Of a DNA stretch of 64,000 nucleotides, positions 1 to 10,906 are shown piece after piece. Origin of the DNA: Magnaporthiopsis rhizophila (taxonomy: Eukaryota; Ascomycota; Sordariomycetes; Magnaporthales; Magnaporthaceae); NCBI GenBank assembly GCA_003049465.1, contig PYSS01000028.1, positions 7,516 through 71,515 on the forward strand. Direction: 5' to 3'. The position numbers and the translations under genes are program-made. Position 1 is the first letter of the stretch; every line of letters begins with the position of its first letter. The notes beneath the pieces are model-generated. The model saw only the letters and a list, made by a program, of their open reading frames with translations. It was not told the origin of the DNA and did no database searches.

Positions 1-38
<38 letters not shown>
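1..38. repeat. Poly-T homopolymer at window edge
   Basis: Thirty-eight consecutive T residues begin the window. Similar A/T homopolymers occur at 8315-8374, 13046-13065, 14384-14400, 16278-16295 and 19151-19219, so such tracts are a local feature, although the length at the edge is not reliable. Confidence 0.8.
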
Positions 39-40
<2 letters not shown>

Positions 41-2179
41 CTCCTTTTCTCCAGCTCGTCGTTATGCAACAGGATGAGGAGTTGACCAGGGTCGCGGCAG
101 GCAGGCAGGAATCCGCCGAATGCCTGGTCTTTACTCCACACCCTCAGCGGTGGCTTAACTACCTGAATATGCGCCACAGCATTAGTGTTGGGAACAGTAG
201 CAGTGCGTCATGCTGTGCACCGTGGATGCGGGTTCGTGGGCGCCAGAACTTTACAAGTCCACCTGTAAGGTCGGGCGTCGAGGATACGATGGATGACACC
301 CAGTGCCTACACCTGGGAGGACGCACATTGCTGTCCTGGTCACCTGGCCATGCTTCATCTCTCTTCGGCGTGAACTCGGTACTGTTGAGCCAAGCGTCCA
401 AGCCAGTGTGCCATGTACCTGTTCTCTCCTTTCTCTCTTCTCTTCCTCCCCCTCTTTTCGCTGTTTCATCCTTGGCACATGCAGGCGCCTTTCGGCTACC
501 TGCTTTTCCCGCTCCTGTTCGAACACGTCCGCCAGGCCTCGGTGGCCTCCGCCGACGAGGGCCCGAAGACGGCTGCAGGTCCTTGGAGGAGTTTGCATCC
601 TAGACGCCCATGCAAGCCCCCTTTCTTCCAAGACCAGGCAGTGGCACGCAACCCCAACCTGCCTATGCATCCATCCACCCCTCCCTTTCTTCCTCTCTTT
701 TCTTCCAGTCCTCCTCTCCCCCGCCTTTCCCTACCTCCCTTTTCTTGATCCAGATCTTGTCCCGTATTTTCTGTCACATCTCACTTCACTTCATCACCAT
801 CGCCCCTGACCCAACGATCTCTTGCCTCGCAGATGGATCAACAAGGCATGCCCGGGCAATATCTGCTTCTTGGGGAAGCATTGGTGGCGGCTTGTCACTC
901 CCCTTCTGAACGGCTCCTTCCGCCGCTGTTGCTACCTTTTAAGGCAGTAAAGAGTCGTGAAGGCAGATAGGTACATCAGGTAGGTACCTACCTACCTGTC
1001 CGTTACCCGGCGGGCTTGACATTGTAAAATGACCGATAGAAAGAAAAAGGTGGGGCAGCGGAGAGACGGGCAGCGTGCTCCGAAGCAAGGGAAACTTTGG
1101 TTCGCGGCAGGCATGGCATGGGCAGATGGTTGGATGGCAGTGCTTCTGGATGATCGTCTCTATTGCTTTGCTTTGCGCTGCTGTCCGTCTTCGGCCGAAG
1201 GCGCTAAGCAGGGGGCTCGCCAAGTGCTGCCCTTTTTCTGTGCTAGGTACCAGCTTGTCCTCCCCCAACGCTGTTCCTCCGTCTCTTGGCAAGTGAGCAG
1301 CGGGAGAGTATGACCGCCTCTGGGCCTCAGTAACGGCAAAGCGAAGAAGAGAGCTACGGCATAACGGCCCCTCTTCCCATTCGTCTGTTACAGCGGTCAC
1401 AAGGTGACGCAAAAACGTAGTCCTCGCCGGCCCAGACAAGGTACCTATCCCATCCGCTCTCAAGTGCTCCAGCTGCCAACTCCTGGTGGAGGATCTGCTC
1501 ACCCCGAGACTTCCGTTCTTTTTTTGGTGCCGGCCGCGGCTCGTCTGGCCCTCGAACCTCGGGAGGCGGCATACGCACGCGCCCGCCCAGCTTGTATGGC
1601 CATGGATCAAGGGGGAACTGTAAATGAGATTGCAAGTCCCCAACTAAGCATCCGAGCCAAGCAAGTAAGAGCAGCGTTGCTGCACGGCTCTCTCCTTTGC
1701 CTGCCTGGCCCCTAGCGCCTGGACACTCCAGACTTGACTGGATGGACTCTGCTCCTCATCGTCTTTTCCACGTCGATCGTCATCATCGATCGCTGTGGCC
1801 ATCCGTCTCTGCCACTTAGACGGCCCAGCATCATTCACATTCATTGGGCGACTCGGTCTTGTTGTCCGGCCGGCTCCCACGCGCTCAGGTGGTCAGGCAG
1901 ACGTACGCCCCACCTTTCTGTCGGAATGTCAGATTGATAAGTGCTCAGGGCACCAGATCCAAACCCAAGAGGCGACGTCCGGTCCCCTCCTGCTGGCCTC
2001 GTTCTCACGCCCTGCACGTGCGCTCCGTAGATCTGCGCTTTATTGGGGTAGGAGACATGGCCCTTCCATGCCGGGGTTTGCGTTTTCAGGCTCGCTGGGC
2101 TTGTGCCGCGTTGCAAGCGGTCAGGCAGCCACTCGCCCGCCCATCCACCCACAAACACACACACACACACAAAGCGGGC
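1..2179. other. Intergenic, no recognisable gene
   Basis: The window opens with 38 T residues (1-38), followed by pyrimidine-rich DNA. Open frames on both strands, up to about 234 codons, encode low-complexity or unrecognisable peptides and do not chain into a spliced gene with family similarity. A palindromic TAGGTACCTA followed by further TACC units lies at 981-998. A short CA run lies near 2155-2171, just downstream of the MFS transporter stop. The T-run could be a homopolymer or an assembly edge. Part of the interval must be the 3' region of the MFS gene. Confidence 0.6.
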
Positions 2180-4233
2180 TCACGAGGCAGCGTACCGGCT
2201 CCGGGCTCGTATTTTCTTCCCGTAGTAGAAGAAAATAAATGGGAATGGCAGCATGGCAACGGTCAGGAAGGCAAGGAGCGACGTCGCCCATTGGTAGCCC
2301 AGGGCATTGTACATCTGGATCCCGAAGAGCGGAAAGGCGGCTGATGGGGATGGAACGGAAACAAAGGGGTTAGCAATGCCGCCGGGAGAACTGACCACGT
2401 GGACGGGGACAACAGATATAATCAAAACAAGGAGATGACCAGGCAGAAATGGTGTGAAAGCGAGGGTGGCTAGCCAGCCAACCAGTCATTCAGCCAGCCA
2501 CTGCTTCGTGATTACGGGACCGGGGTCATGACCGGTGAAGAAGAGAGAGAGGTAAGAGGGTCGGCTGAGGGTTCGAGACTCACCAGCAAAGGCACACCTG
2601 ACGAACACATTTGCCGCGATGGCGCTGGCAGAGTATGTTGGGTACGCGTCGACCTATTCAGGGCAAAATATTCCTGTTAGACCAAAAAATAAAAAAAGAA
2701 ATCTCGCATTCGGACCAATCCGGGCTCAGAGCCCGTGGGCGTTCCACAGCAGGCAAAAAAGACGCGTCGTGTTACTACTCACAAGGTAGGTAAATATCCC
2801 CTTGAAGGCGAGCATGTATCTGTGCAGAAAACAAGGTTCGACCCCATCGGTTAGTTGCGTCGCCTCTATTATGTGTGCTGGCTGCGGAACGCAAGATCGC
2901 CATGGCCGTAACAGGGAAGACGAGAGGGAACCCCTCCCCCCTTTTCCTTTCTCTTTGTGGCACGCGGAGCTGTCCGACGGCCAGCAGGACAATGGGTGTA
3001 ACCAGGCCGCCAGGCGCAAGAACAAACCCCCGTGTTCGAAGATAAGACGGCAGGCAGGCGTTGGGGTAAGAGGGTGTGGGGAGAGCAGAAGATGAAAGAG
3101 GAAGGATAGGGCGAGATTGGGATTGCAGACAAGAGGCAAAAACGAGAGAAGAGGAGAAGAGGATTGTGTCAGTGTGGCGTTTACACGTACCCTGCACCAA
3201 ACACGGCAGAGCCAATGATGGGGACGATCCAGTGTATCCAAGGAAATGTCGTCCAACCGAACAGGAAGAGCCCGACCGGGGTCAGGACGCCACCAGCTAT
3301 GACGCTTGGCAGATGAAACTCGGGCTCGCTAGCGCCCTCGACGCCCGTCTCCTCCTCGAGCCTGGCCACGAGGCGGGCGCGCGTGCGCTGCCAGTACGGG
3401 TCCGTGAAGACGGCCGCCACCATCCCCACGAGCATGCCGAGGAAGGTCATGCCAACCTGCCACGGCTGAAACCCGTGGTTGGCGGTGAAGACGAGCGGGA
3501 AGGCGCCGAAGAAGAGGTAGAGGATGCCCAGCAGGATGGCCGAGTACAGGTCCAGGGCCACGCAGATGGGTTCCGAGGCCAGCATCTGGAAGGGCCGCAG
3601 CAGCGACCGAGCGATCGAGCCGGCGATGGACCGGTGCGTCGTGGCGGCACCGCGCTCTATGGGCGCCACCCAGCGGTCGTCGCCCGTCTCCCGGCGCAGG
3701 CGCCGGGCCCGGTCGCGCAGGAGGACGGGGTGGTACGTCTCGGGCACGAAGAGGGCGACGGCGACCAGCAGGACAAGACTCCAGATCAGGAGGAACCAGT
3801 GCGTCCAGCGCCAGTCAACGTGCGAGTTGATGAAGCCGCCGAACAGGGGGCCGATGCAGGGACCGATGAACGGCGCGAGGGTGAAGACGGCCATGGGGAG
3901 CGACATGTCCTGCCTGGAGAAGAGGTCGCTGACGGTCCCGCCCGAGACGGACAGGAAGGCGCTCCCCGTGAAGCCCTGGAAGAAGCGGGCCATGATCATG
4001 GTCTCGATGTTCCGTGCCAGGGCCGACGGGACGAGCCAGACGGTGAAGAGCAGGAACGAGGCCAGGTAGACGGGCCGTCTCCCGTAGAGCTCGCTCAGGG
4101 GCGACCACGCAGGGCCCATGGCTATGCCGAGCACGAAGGTGCTCAGTCCTATGGTGGCGACCAGCGTCGAACAGCCAAACTCGGCGTTCATGGGGGCGTA
4201 GCTTGATGTGTATATTGAGCTTGCGCAGGTGCT

Positions 4234-4265
<32 letters not shown>

Positions 4266-4834
4266 GTGAGCCTCGTATCCTCTAGATATTTTTCTCCAAG
4301 TCCCTGAGAGTGAGGACGAGGGGCGGCGACTTACACGCAAAGAGAGCCGCAAGAAGTAATGAGGACGATCATCCATTTTCTGGCGATGCCCATGCTACGG
4401 GGGCACAATGGATCGCGGTCACCCTTTTCGAAGCAGACCTCGAAGGCGTCACGCTCGGGTGGCGACTGGCCGGGATCCGCGTCATGACCGTCCACGCCTT
4501 CTTTGCCGTCGCTGTAGTAGGCGTCGTCGCAACCGTAGCCGTTGTGGGACCGCACCCGCGTAACACCTCTCCTGGACGCCACGGAGGCCGCCGTCGAGGC
4601 CCGCCTCACCTCGGCACCGCCCTCCCTGGACGACGGCGGTCTTGGCGCTCCGGCTCCGGCTGCGGCTGCGGCACTGGGCAGCGGGCTTCGGATGGACGCG
4701 TACTCGGGCCCGCCGTCGTCCGAACCCGAGCCGGCGTCGCACGACGGCTGCGTCTCGGCAGCATGTTTCTCGGACATCGAGGTCTTGGCGGGCTCCGGCA
4801 CCGCTTCCCTCTCCAAGTCTCCCTGCTCCATCAT
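2180..4834 (-). CDS. DHA1-type MFS transporter (polyamine/drug-proton antiporter family)
   Basis: A plasma-membrane major facilitator expected to export small molecules (drugs, polyamines or metabolites) by proton antiport; the substrate cannot be read from sequence. Exons on the minus strand are 4834-4335, 4231-3191, 2819-2783, 2653-2584 and 2340-2180, giving 602 residues. All junctions keep frame. Residues 1-150 are a hydrophilic cytoplasmic tail. Exon 2 starts the membrane region, and the joined CVTCASSIYTSSYAPM segment is typical of the family. The motif-A-like loop SELYGRRPVYL follows, then the FFQGFTGSAF and PFIGPCIGPLFGGF helices. The 37-nt third exon and 70-nt fourth exon restore the TYLVDAYPTYSASAIAANV segment of this subfamily. 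Intron 1 ends in a TA/CA microsatellite, and intron 2 is long (371 nt). The ATG lies just inside a TACC-repeat leader. Family call is firm; polyamine specificity is only a guess. Confidence 0.9.
4233..4266. repeat. (CA)n-(TA)n microsatellite inside intron 1 of the MFS gene
   Basis: Alternating CA (about 4234-4248) and TA (4249-4265) dinucleotides directly precede exon 2 when read on the minus strand, so the 3' splice site of intron 1 is the end of a TATATGTGTGTAG run. No normal pyrimidine tract is present. Confidence 0.85.
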
Positions 4835-5848
4835 CTTGTGCCCTCCAATTAGGTAGGTAGGTAGGTAAGACGACGTCTAGTTTTTCCTTACAACGATAGG
4901 AACATATCGATAATCGAGAGACAAGACAGAGCTGATAAACAAGACACGATCATGCGCCAAGAAGCAATACACAATATTCTCGCCAACGAGAGCGAGGTGG
5001 ATCTATATCTCTTATTTTTTTAAGAGCGTGGACGGACGGGCTGACATCTCGAGGTGATTCCCTGCGACGGATAAAGAGCCGCGACTGCCGTAAAATAGCG
5101 AGCCCGAGCCGCCGCCGAGCCTTCAACGCGAGGGCCGGGCTATGATTCAGCAGGGCATGGAGGGACCCAGTGTAGTTTGCTGCTCGCAGACGACCATGTC
5201 AACTCCACCCGAGTCTGACGCCAAGCGGGAAAATATGCAGACTGGGGATTTTTGACAGCGTCGTATCGCGGCCATAGCGCGGGATTAAACAATTACCAAA
5301 GAAGACCTGACAAAGCGGGCGGGACTATTAGCCAGATGCCATCGACTTCCTGACGCTAGACTTTTTATTTTTTGGCTCGCCGAATCCACAATTCCATCGT
5401 TTTGCCGTTGCCTACTGACAGCATGTGGCATGTGGCAGACCTTGCGGGCGGCGTAGCCGAGAGGTGAATATTCTTCTGCGTGCCGGTCGAAGGCTGCCGA
5501 AGGAAACCCGAACTTGACGACGGCCCAATAAGGGTGTCACATGGGAATACCGACTCGGCGGCTCGCGGCGATACGCCGAGATTCGGCGAGCCTCATTTTA
5601 TTCCGACTCGTCTCCACATGAAGATGGTAAAATCATCAAAACAGACGACGTCCAAAACCCAAGATCCATTCCTACCTACCTAGTTATCACCTAGATTCGT
5701 ATACCATGATCTGTGACATCATCTCTCCTCGTTCTCCGCTATCTACATGACTTGTAATGCAGGTGATATATGAAAAAGGAAAGCCCAAATATCAAAACCC
5801 AAAACTCCACTAAAACCCAAAGTTCCACCATCATAGCCGCTTCACGGC
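4835..5848. other. Spacer between MFS transporter start and glucanase 3' end
   Basis: Holds the promoter and leader of the minus-strand MFS gene and the 3' region of the glucanase gene. A TAGG tetranucleotide run (4850-4867) lies within the first 35 nt upstream of the MFS ATG. Another CCTACCTACC run is at 5671-5682. The rest shows no coding signature; the longest open frame is about 67 codons and unrecognised. Confidence 0.6.
4850..4867. repeat. TAGG tetranucleotide run in the MFS leader
   Basis: Four tandem TAGG units, read as TACC on the coding strand, sit 16-33 nt upstream of the MFS start codon, so they are probably in its 5' UTR or core promoter. The same motif recurs in other spacers of the window. 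Confidence 0.8.
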
Positions 5849-8292
5849 TCAGTACGTCTCGGGCAGCCCCGAGAAGCTGGGCACCTTGGACAGGTCGCAG
5901 TTGAAGGAGCGCTCGTAGGCCTTGGGCGGCAGGATCCCCGCGGCGAGCCCTTTCTTGTAGCTCCACTGGGTGTGCGAGGCGTCCCAGGTCCAGTAGAACC
6001 AGCCCCAGCCCTTCTCGAAGCTGTGCATCTGGGCCTCGGCAAAGGCGCGCAGGAAGGTCTTGTAGGCGTCGCTGTACCGCGACGGGTCCGCGTTGGCCAT
6101 GGCGCAGTCGCACGACGACGGGTCCTGCTGCGCCGGGCACCGCGGCTTCAACGCCTCGGTCGTCGGGTCGCCGCTGGCGTACGTGCCCGTCCAGCGGTTG
6201 CCCCAGCCCACGTTGGTCAGGTGCCGGGCGCAGTCCGTGTCCGCCTGCGACCACTCGGCCACCAGCGTCGGGCCGAACCCGGTGGCCGTGTCCATGCTCT
6301 GCCGCGTCTGCTGCGTCCAGCCGTTGCATGCGTACTCGATCTTGGCCGAGTGGTTGAAGACGATCTGGTTCACGTTGAAGATGACGTACTGGTGCACGTC
6401 CAGCGCCAACCCTTCGTGGCCCGTCAGCTGGCCCTGCCACTTGTGGAGGCCCATGAACCCGTCGCCGAACACGATGACGGCGTCGCGGATCCCGTTGGCC
6501 CGCACCAGGCTGAAGGCCTTGGACGTCCAGTCCACCACGGCCGACGTCGACAGCGCCGTCATCTTGGGCTCGTTGGCCAGGCCGTAGTGCGAGATGATGT
6601 TGCGGTACCGGTCCTGCGCGAAGAACTTGGAAAGCCGGTCGTGCACGTCGAGCGACCGCTGCGCGTTGCGCGTCCCGTCCGTGCCGTTGAGCCAGCCGAT
6701 GGCCCCCTGCCGCCCGCTGTGGTTCCACCCGTTCTGGCTGCCGGGGAGGCCGTGCAGGTCCAGGTTGACCCGGAGCCCGTGCTTGCGCGCCCACTCGATT
6801 CCCCGGAGCAGATACCGCCACGACGTCCGGAACAGGAACGCGTCGCCCTCGTACGTCTGCACCGCCCAGTAGCCGAACGGGATCCGCACGTGGTCGAGCC
6901 CTGCCGCCGCGATGTCGGCAAACGTCTGCTCCGTCACGAAGCTCGCGTAGTGCTTCTCCAGGAACGCCGCGCACCCCGACCCCAGCGCCTGGCACATGGT
7001 CCACTCGTCCACCACGCCCTTGCCCGCGTCCCAGTTGTACAGGTCCGCCGTGATGAAGGGCTCGATACTGAGCCACCCGCCCAGGTTCACCCCGCGCGCC
7101 GGCCGCGACGCGTATGAGCCCCACGGCTTGTTTAGCGGTGGGACTTTGTCGTTGGCTTGCTTGGAGTCGTCCCAGCTGCTAAACAGGCCCATGACGGGGA
7201 GGTCCCCCACCGTGGCGGTCGTGTACGTCAGGTTGAAGTCCTTGGTGTCCTGCCACTGGAACGGATCGAGATACGAGGGCGCACCTGCAGGGATGCTGTC
7301 CTTGGAGATGTCGCTCAGACTGGACTTGTTGTCTCCCGGGTTTTCCTTTTGCGTGCTCACAACCGCCGCGACGATGATGAGGATTATGACGAGCACAACT
7401 CCGACGCCGATACCGATCACTACGAGCACGGACGAATTAGATCAGAGCTCAGAAAGAGGATGGTAAGGAAAAAAAAAAAGGTAAGGGTTGACTTACGGAT
7501 CTTCTTCCGCTTTCTCTTGTACTCCGGCGAGTCTTTGTTGACGACCGCCATCTTCTCCGTGCTGCCGTTGCTGCTCCAGCCGCCACCACGCAGGCCCTTG
7601 ATGCCCTTGCTTCTGCCCTCCTCCATAACCGCGCCGCTGACGACCCGTTTCTTCTTGCCGCCGCTTTTCTTTTTCGGCCGCGTCCCGCCCTCTTCCCGAT
7701 CAATCTCCTTGTACTGTCGCTTCTCGGGTCTGGGCCTGGATTCCCTGTCTCGGTTTCGCTCCCGTTCCCGGTCCCGTTCACGTTCGCGGCTTGGGTCGAC
7801 AGCCCGCTGCCGATCCTGCCGCTTAGTAGACTTGTCACGGTCTCTTGCTGGCTCGCGCTCTCGCTCTTTTTCCCGGGGCCGTTCTCTGGTGCGGTCGCGG
7901 CCGTTGTCTTCCACCCGCTGCTGCCTGCTCCGCTCCCACTCGCGCGCAAGCTGTCTTCTCATTTCGCGAGTTCGCTCGTCTTCCTCGTCTCTGTCGGGGT
8001 CTCTGTCTCTATCTCGGTCCCGATCTCTAGTCCTCTCTCTGGTCCTGTCCCTCACCCTTTCTCTGTCCCTCTCTCGTTCCCCACCCCTCTCCCGGGCGCG
8101 GGGGACATCTCGTGCGTTGCCCTGGTTGAGCCGGGCCAGAGCGTCCGGGGAAAGAGGTTGGGCATCACCCGATCCGCTCTCCTCAGTGTCGGCATGGTGG
8201 CGGTTGTGCGAGGTTGATTTTCGTCGGTGCTGTCTCCGCGAGCTGGATTCCCGACGCCTGCGGTGCTCCCGAGGAGAGTCCTCACCGCTCAT
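5849..8292 (-). CDS. Membrane-anchored exo-beta-1,3-glucanase, GH5 (ExgD-like)
   Basis: Hydrolyses glucose from beta-1,3-glucan chains, acting in cell-wall remodelling as a type II membrane protein. Exons 8292-7497 and 7419-5849 give 788 residues. Residues 1-265 (exon 1) form a very basic, charge-repeat cytoplasmic domain rich in RE/RD/ER dipeptides, ending in a lysine-rich stretch. A single membrane anchor, LIGIGVGVVLVIILIIVAAV, spans about residues 266-285 immediately after the intron. The GH5 catalytic domain follows: VNLDLHGLPGSQNGWNHSG, the acid/base Glu in GLANEP (about residue 549), and the nucleophile Glu in VAEWSQADTD (about residue 654), with an aromatic FYWTWD near the end. Both catalytic residues are present, so it should be active. 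It resembles Aspergillus exo-1,3-beta-glucanase D in layout. The start is the only ATG before the charged domain; a long A-tract with an N lies just upstream. Confidence 0.92.
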
Positions 8293-8313
8293 CTTGGGAA
8301 AATGTATTCAAGC

Positions 8314-8344
<31 letters not shown>

Positions 8345-8346
8345 NA

Positions 8347-8377
<31 letters not shown>

Positions 8378-8919
8378 GGTTGTCAACTGCGATGCACCTA
8401 GCGAGGTCTGGTAGTTGTGTTCGGGAAAGGCCGTGCAATGTGTCAAATCTGCCAGCAGTGTCTGCAGATGAAATGAGGAGCTGAAACCTGCAGGCTGCCA
8501 GGTTTTCCTGTTTGGGCCAAGCTGGAAATGACGATGTCGACATTTGCGGTGTTAACGGGGCAACTATCTTATCTTGGCGCCAAAGTGCTGGCATTGGCGA
8601 CAGGGGTTGGCGGTGGTTGGCGCCTGAACCGCGAATGGCCGCTGGAAGCCGAGGTCATCCCCCTCTCGGACTTGACATCATGCCTCGACGCCCGCCCGCA
8701 GCCTCCTCGGCCGACCGTCGGAAACGCTAGAGATAGAGAGAGTCTTTTCTTTCCGCTCTCTCGCTCTGCCACGTTCCTTTTAAACGCCGTTGATCTCTTG
8801 ATTGATTGAGCGCTCGATTAGTTTGGCATACATTTGTGCTGCTTCTTTGCCTCTCCTGGCCTCCCTGTCTCTCCGCTTCCTCGAATCTCCTGGCATTGAC
8901 CGCCACGCTTTCGCCTGCA
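8293..8919. promoter_or_regulatory. Divergent promoter, glucanase / BCKDH E1 beta
   Basis: The 627-bp spacer separates two head-to-head genes and must hold both promoters. The glucanase side is dominated by a 60-nt A-tract containing one ambiguous base. The BCKDH side is CT-rich, typical of fungal core promoters, and ends about 35 nt of pyrimidine-rich leader before the ATG. No specific factor site is claimed. Confidence 0.55.
8315..8374. repeat. Poly-A tract with one N (possible assembly artefact)
   Basis: Sixty bases, all A except an N at 8345, lie 23 nt upstream of the glucanase start codon. The ambiguous base in the middle suggests the homopolymer length was not resolved by sequencing. 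Confidence 0.85.
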
Positions 8920-10215
8920 ATGACTGGCTCAACGGCAAGGCCGCTGAGGAGGCTGTTGCTCTCTGGCCGCCACCCAATGCCTCCGTCATCCTCTTCCTGG
9001 TCCTGTCGGCGTCGTGTTGCGGCCTCAGCAGTTCGCCTATACTCGACACACCCACCCAAAGCGAGACTGAACGTGCCGATAGACTACTCGACAGCCCCCC
9101 TCCTGGCCCAGACGTCGCAGGCGGCGCTTAACAACCCGGAGCTACCGCCCGAAGTGCGTAGCGGTTCCACGAAGCGCATGAACCTGTTCCAAGCCGTCAA
9201 CGACGCGCTCTCCATCGCACTGGCCGAGGACGAGTCGGTGCTGCTTTTCGGTGAAGACGTGGCCTTTGGCGGCGTGTTCCGCTGCTCCATGGGCCTGGCG
9301 GAGCGGCATGGGGGCGAGCGGGTCTTCAACACGCCCCTGAGCGAGCAGGGCATCATGGGCTTCGCCATCGGGCTGGCGGCAGAGGGCATGCGGCCCGTGG
9401 CCGAGATCCAGTTCGCCGACTACGTCTTCCCGGCCTTTGACCAGATGGTCAACGAGGCCGCCAAGTTCCGCTACCGCGACGGAGCCAACGGGCGCAGCGC
9501 CGGCGGCCTGACGGTGCGGATGCCGTGCGGGCTCGTCGGCCACGGTGCGCTGTACCACTCGCAGTCGCCCGAGAGCCTGTTCACGCACGTCCCCGGCTTC
9601 CGCGTCGTCATGCCACGCTCGCCGCTTCAGGCAAAGGGTCTGCTGCTGGCGGCGATCCGCACCAACGACCCCGTCATCTTCATGGAGCCCAAGGTGCTCT
9701 ACCGCGCCGCCGTCGAGCAGGTGCCCGCCGCCCCCTACACGCTGCCGCTGTCCAAGGCCGAGGTGGTCAAGGAGGGCAGCGACGTCACCATTGTGTCGTA
9801 CGGCTCACCTCTCTATACGTGCATGAACGCCCTCAAAATGGCCGAGCAGGACCTCGGCGTCAGCGTGGAACTGATAGATCTGCGGACTATTTACCCCTGG
9901 GACAAGGAGTGCGTCCTGGCCAGCGTCCGGAAGACGGGGAGATGTATCGTCGTGCACGAATCCATGGTGAATCAAGGTGTTGGCGCCGAGGTGGCAGCTG
10001 TTATCCAGGAGGACGAGGAGACCTTCATTCGGCTGGAGGCTCCGGTCGAGAGGGTTGCCGGGTGGAGCATACCTACGCCCCTGGTGTTTGAGAAGTTTAA
10101 CGCCCCTGACGCTGCAAGTAAGTGACTGGACGTGGCCTTGGTGTCCCGGCGTGCTGTGCTGACCAAAAACGAAATAGGGATTTACGACCGCATCAAAAAG
10201 GTAACGAATTATTAG
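8920..10215 (+). CDS. 2-oxoisovalerate dehydrogenase E1 subunit beta, mitochondrial
   Basis: Beta subunit of the E1 component of the mitochondrial branched-chain 2-oxoacid dehydrogenase complex, which oxidatively decarboxylates the keto-acids of valine, leucine and isoleucine with thiamine diphosphate. Exons 8920-10117 and 10178-10215 give 411 residues. The start begins [14 protein letters not shown], an Arg/Ser-rich presequence without acids; an open frame extends upstream but has no earlier ATG. The transketolase pyrimidine-binding domain begins at [15 protein letters not shown] and includes [16 protein letters not shown] and [15 protein letters not shown]. The C-terminal transketolase domain carries [11 protein letters not shown] and [11 protein letters not shown]. 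The last 38-nt exon restores the family terminus [12 protein letters not shown], which would be lost by reading through the donor. BCKDHB-type features (FGGVFRCS) separate it from pyruvate dehydrogenase E1 beta. Confidence 0.95.
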
Positions 10216-10906
10216 AAGAAAGTCCACAGAGCGTTGCTCTGCTTTTCTAGGAATTGGGTAGTCCTCCTTGACGTTGGACATGACGTGATACCCCGCGTGT
10301 TACAGGCCTCGCCAAAATGAGTACAACTTCAGCTGCTGGACCCCGAAGACCCAACCCCATTTCTGGATAAATAGACACCATTTACCTGTCGTGCCCATGA
10401 TACAGCATGTAGCTAGCGCATGAAGCCCAAGCGGTGTCTACGTTTGGATACGACCCCGCAAGATGGTCAAGCAGTTATTCACGTTAACATGCTGATCAAC
10501 CTTGATGGCACTGTATTTAAAATAAACTGTGTGTATGTCCGGTATTCGCCTGGAAAAGAAACATGAAAGTAACAAAAATCGAGCGAGATACAACACCCCT
10601 ATAGCCTTTGAAACGCCCATTAAAGAGTCCTGGGCCGCAAGGTGCGAGCTACAGACACCGCAGTGGAGGCTTCTCAGCAGCCGCTGATTGGGTCGCAAGT
10701 CGCTGCCCCTCCATCTTTGGACCCAAGCTGCCCCGCAACAACGCTGGGCCGGGCTCCTGAAAGCGGACAATCCATCAAGCACTCTCGCGGCATACAAAAC
10801 ACACCTCCTTCTGGCTCACCGAGATTGAATCACCGAGGCGCTGTATCCGTCTCTAGTCCTTAACGAGTCCCCCGCATTTCTGGCCCCCCGGGCCCAACAC
10901 GCAAAC
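10216..10906. other. Spacer between BCKDH E1 beta and capping protein alpha
   Basis: About 690 bp holding the E1 beta 3' region and the capping-protein promoter. Open frames on either strand (longest about 119 codons on the minus strand) match nothing recognised. The last 100 bp are pyrimidine-rich and end in GCAAAC before the ATG. Confidence 0.55.

Noticed and set aside
939..1643. 234-codon minus-strand frame
   Set aside because: No recognisable domain, mixed low-complexity content and no plausible promoter or splice partners.
3076..4206. 376-codon plus-strand frame opposite the MFS gene
   Set aside because: Its peptide is Arg/Gly/Glu/Gln-rich nonsense mirroring GC-rich codons of the transporter, whose helices and motifs are clear.
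5739..7124. 461-codon minus-strand frame and 381-codon plus-strand frame overlapping the glucanase
   Set aside because: Both are out-of-frame shadows; only the 5849-7419 frame contains the catalytic motifs.
2180..8292. Secondary-metabolite cluster suggested by the MFS transporter and glycosidase
   Set aside because: No polyketide synthase, NRPS, terpene cyclase, P450 or tailoring enzyme nearby; neighbours are housekeeping genes.
8806..8919. N-terminal extension of the BCKDH E1 beta frame
   Set aside because: It has no ATG (begins TTG), and the ATG at 8920 starts a normal mitochondrial presequence.
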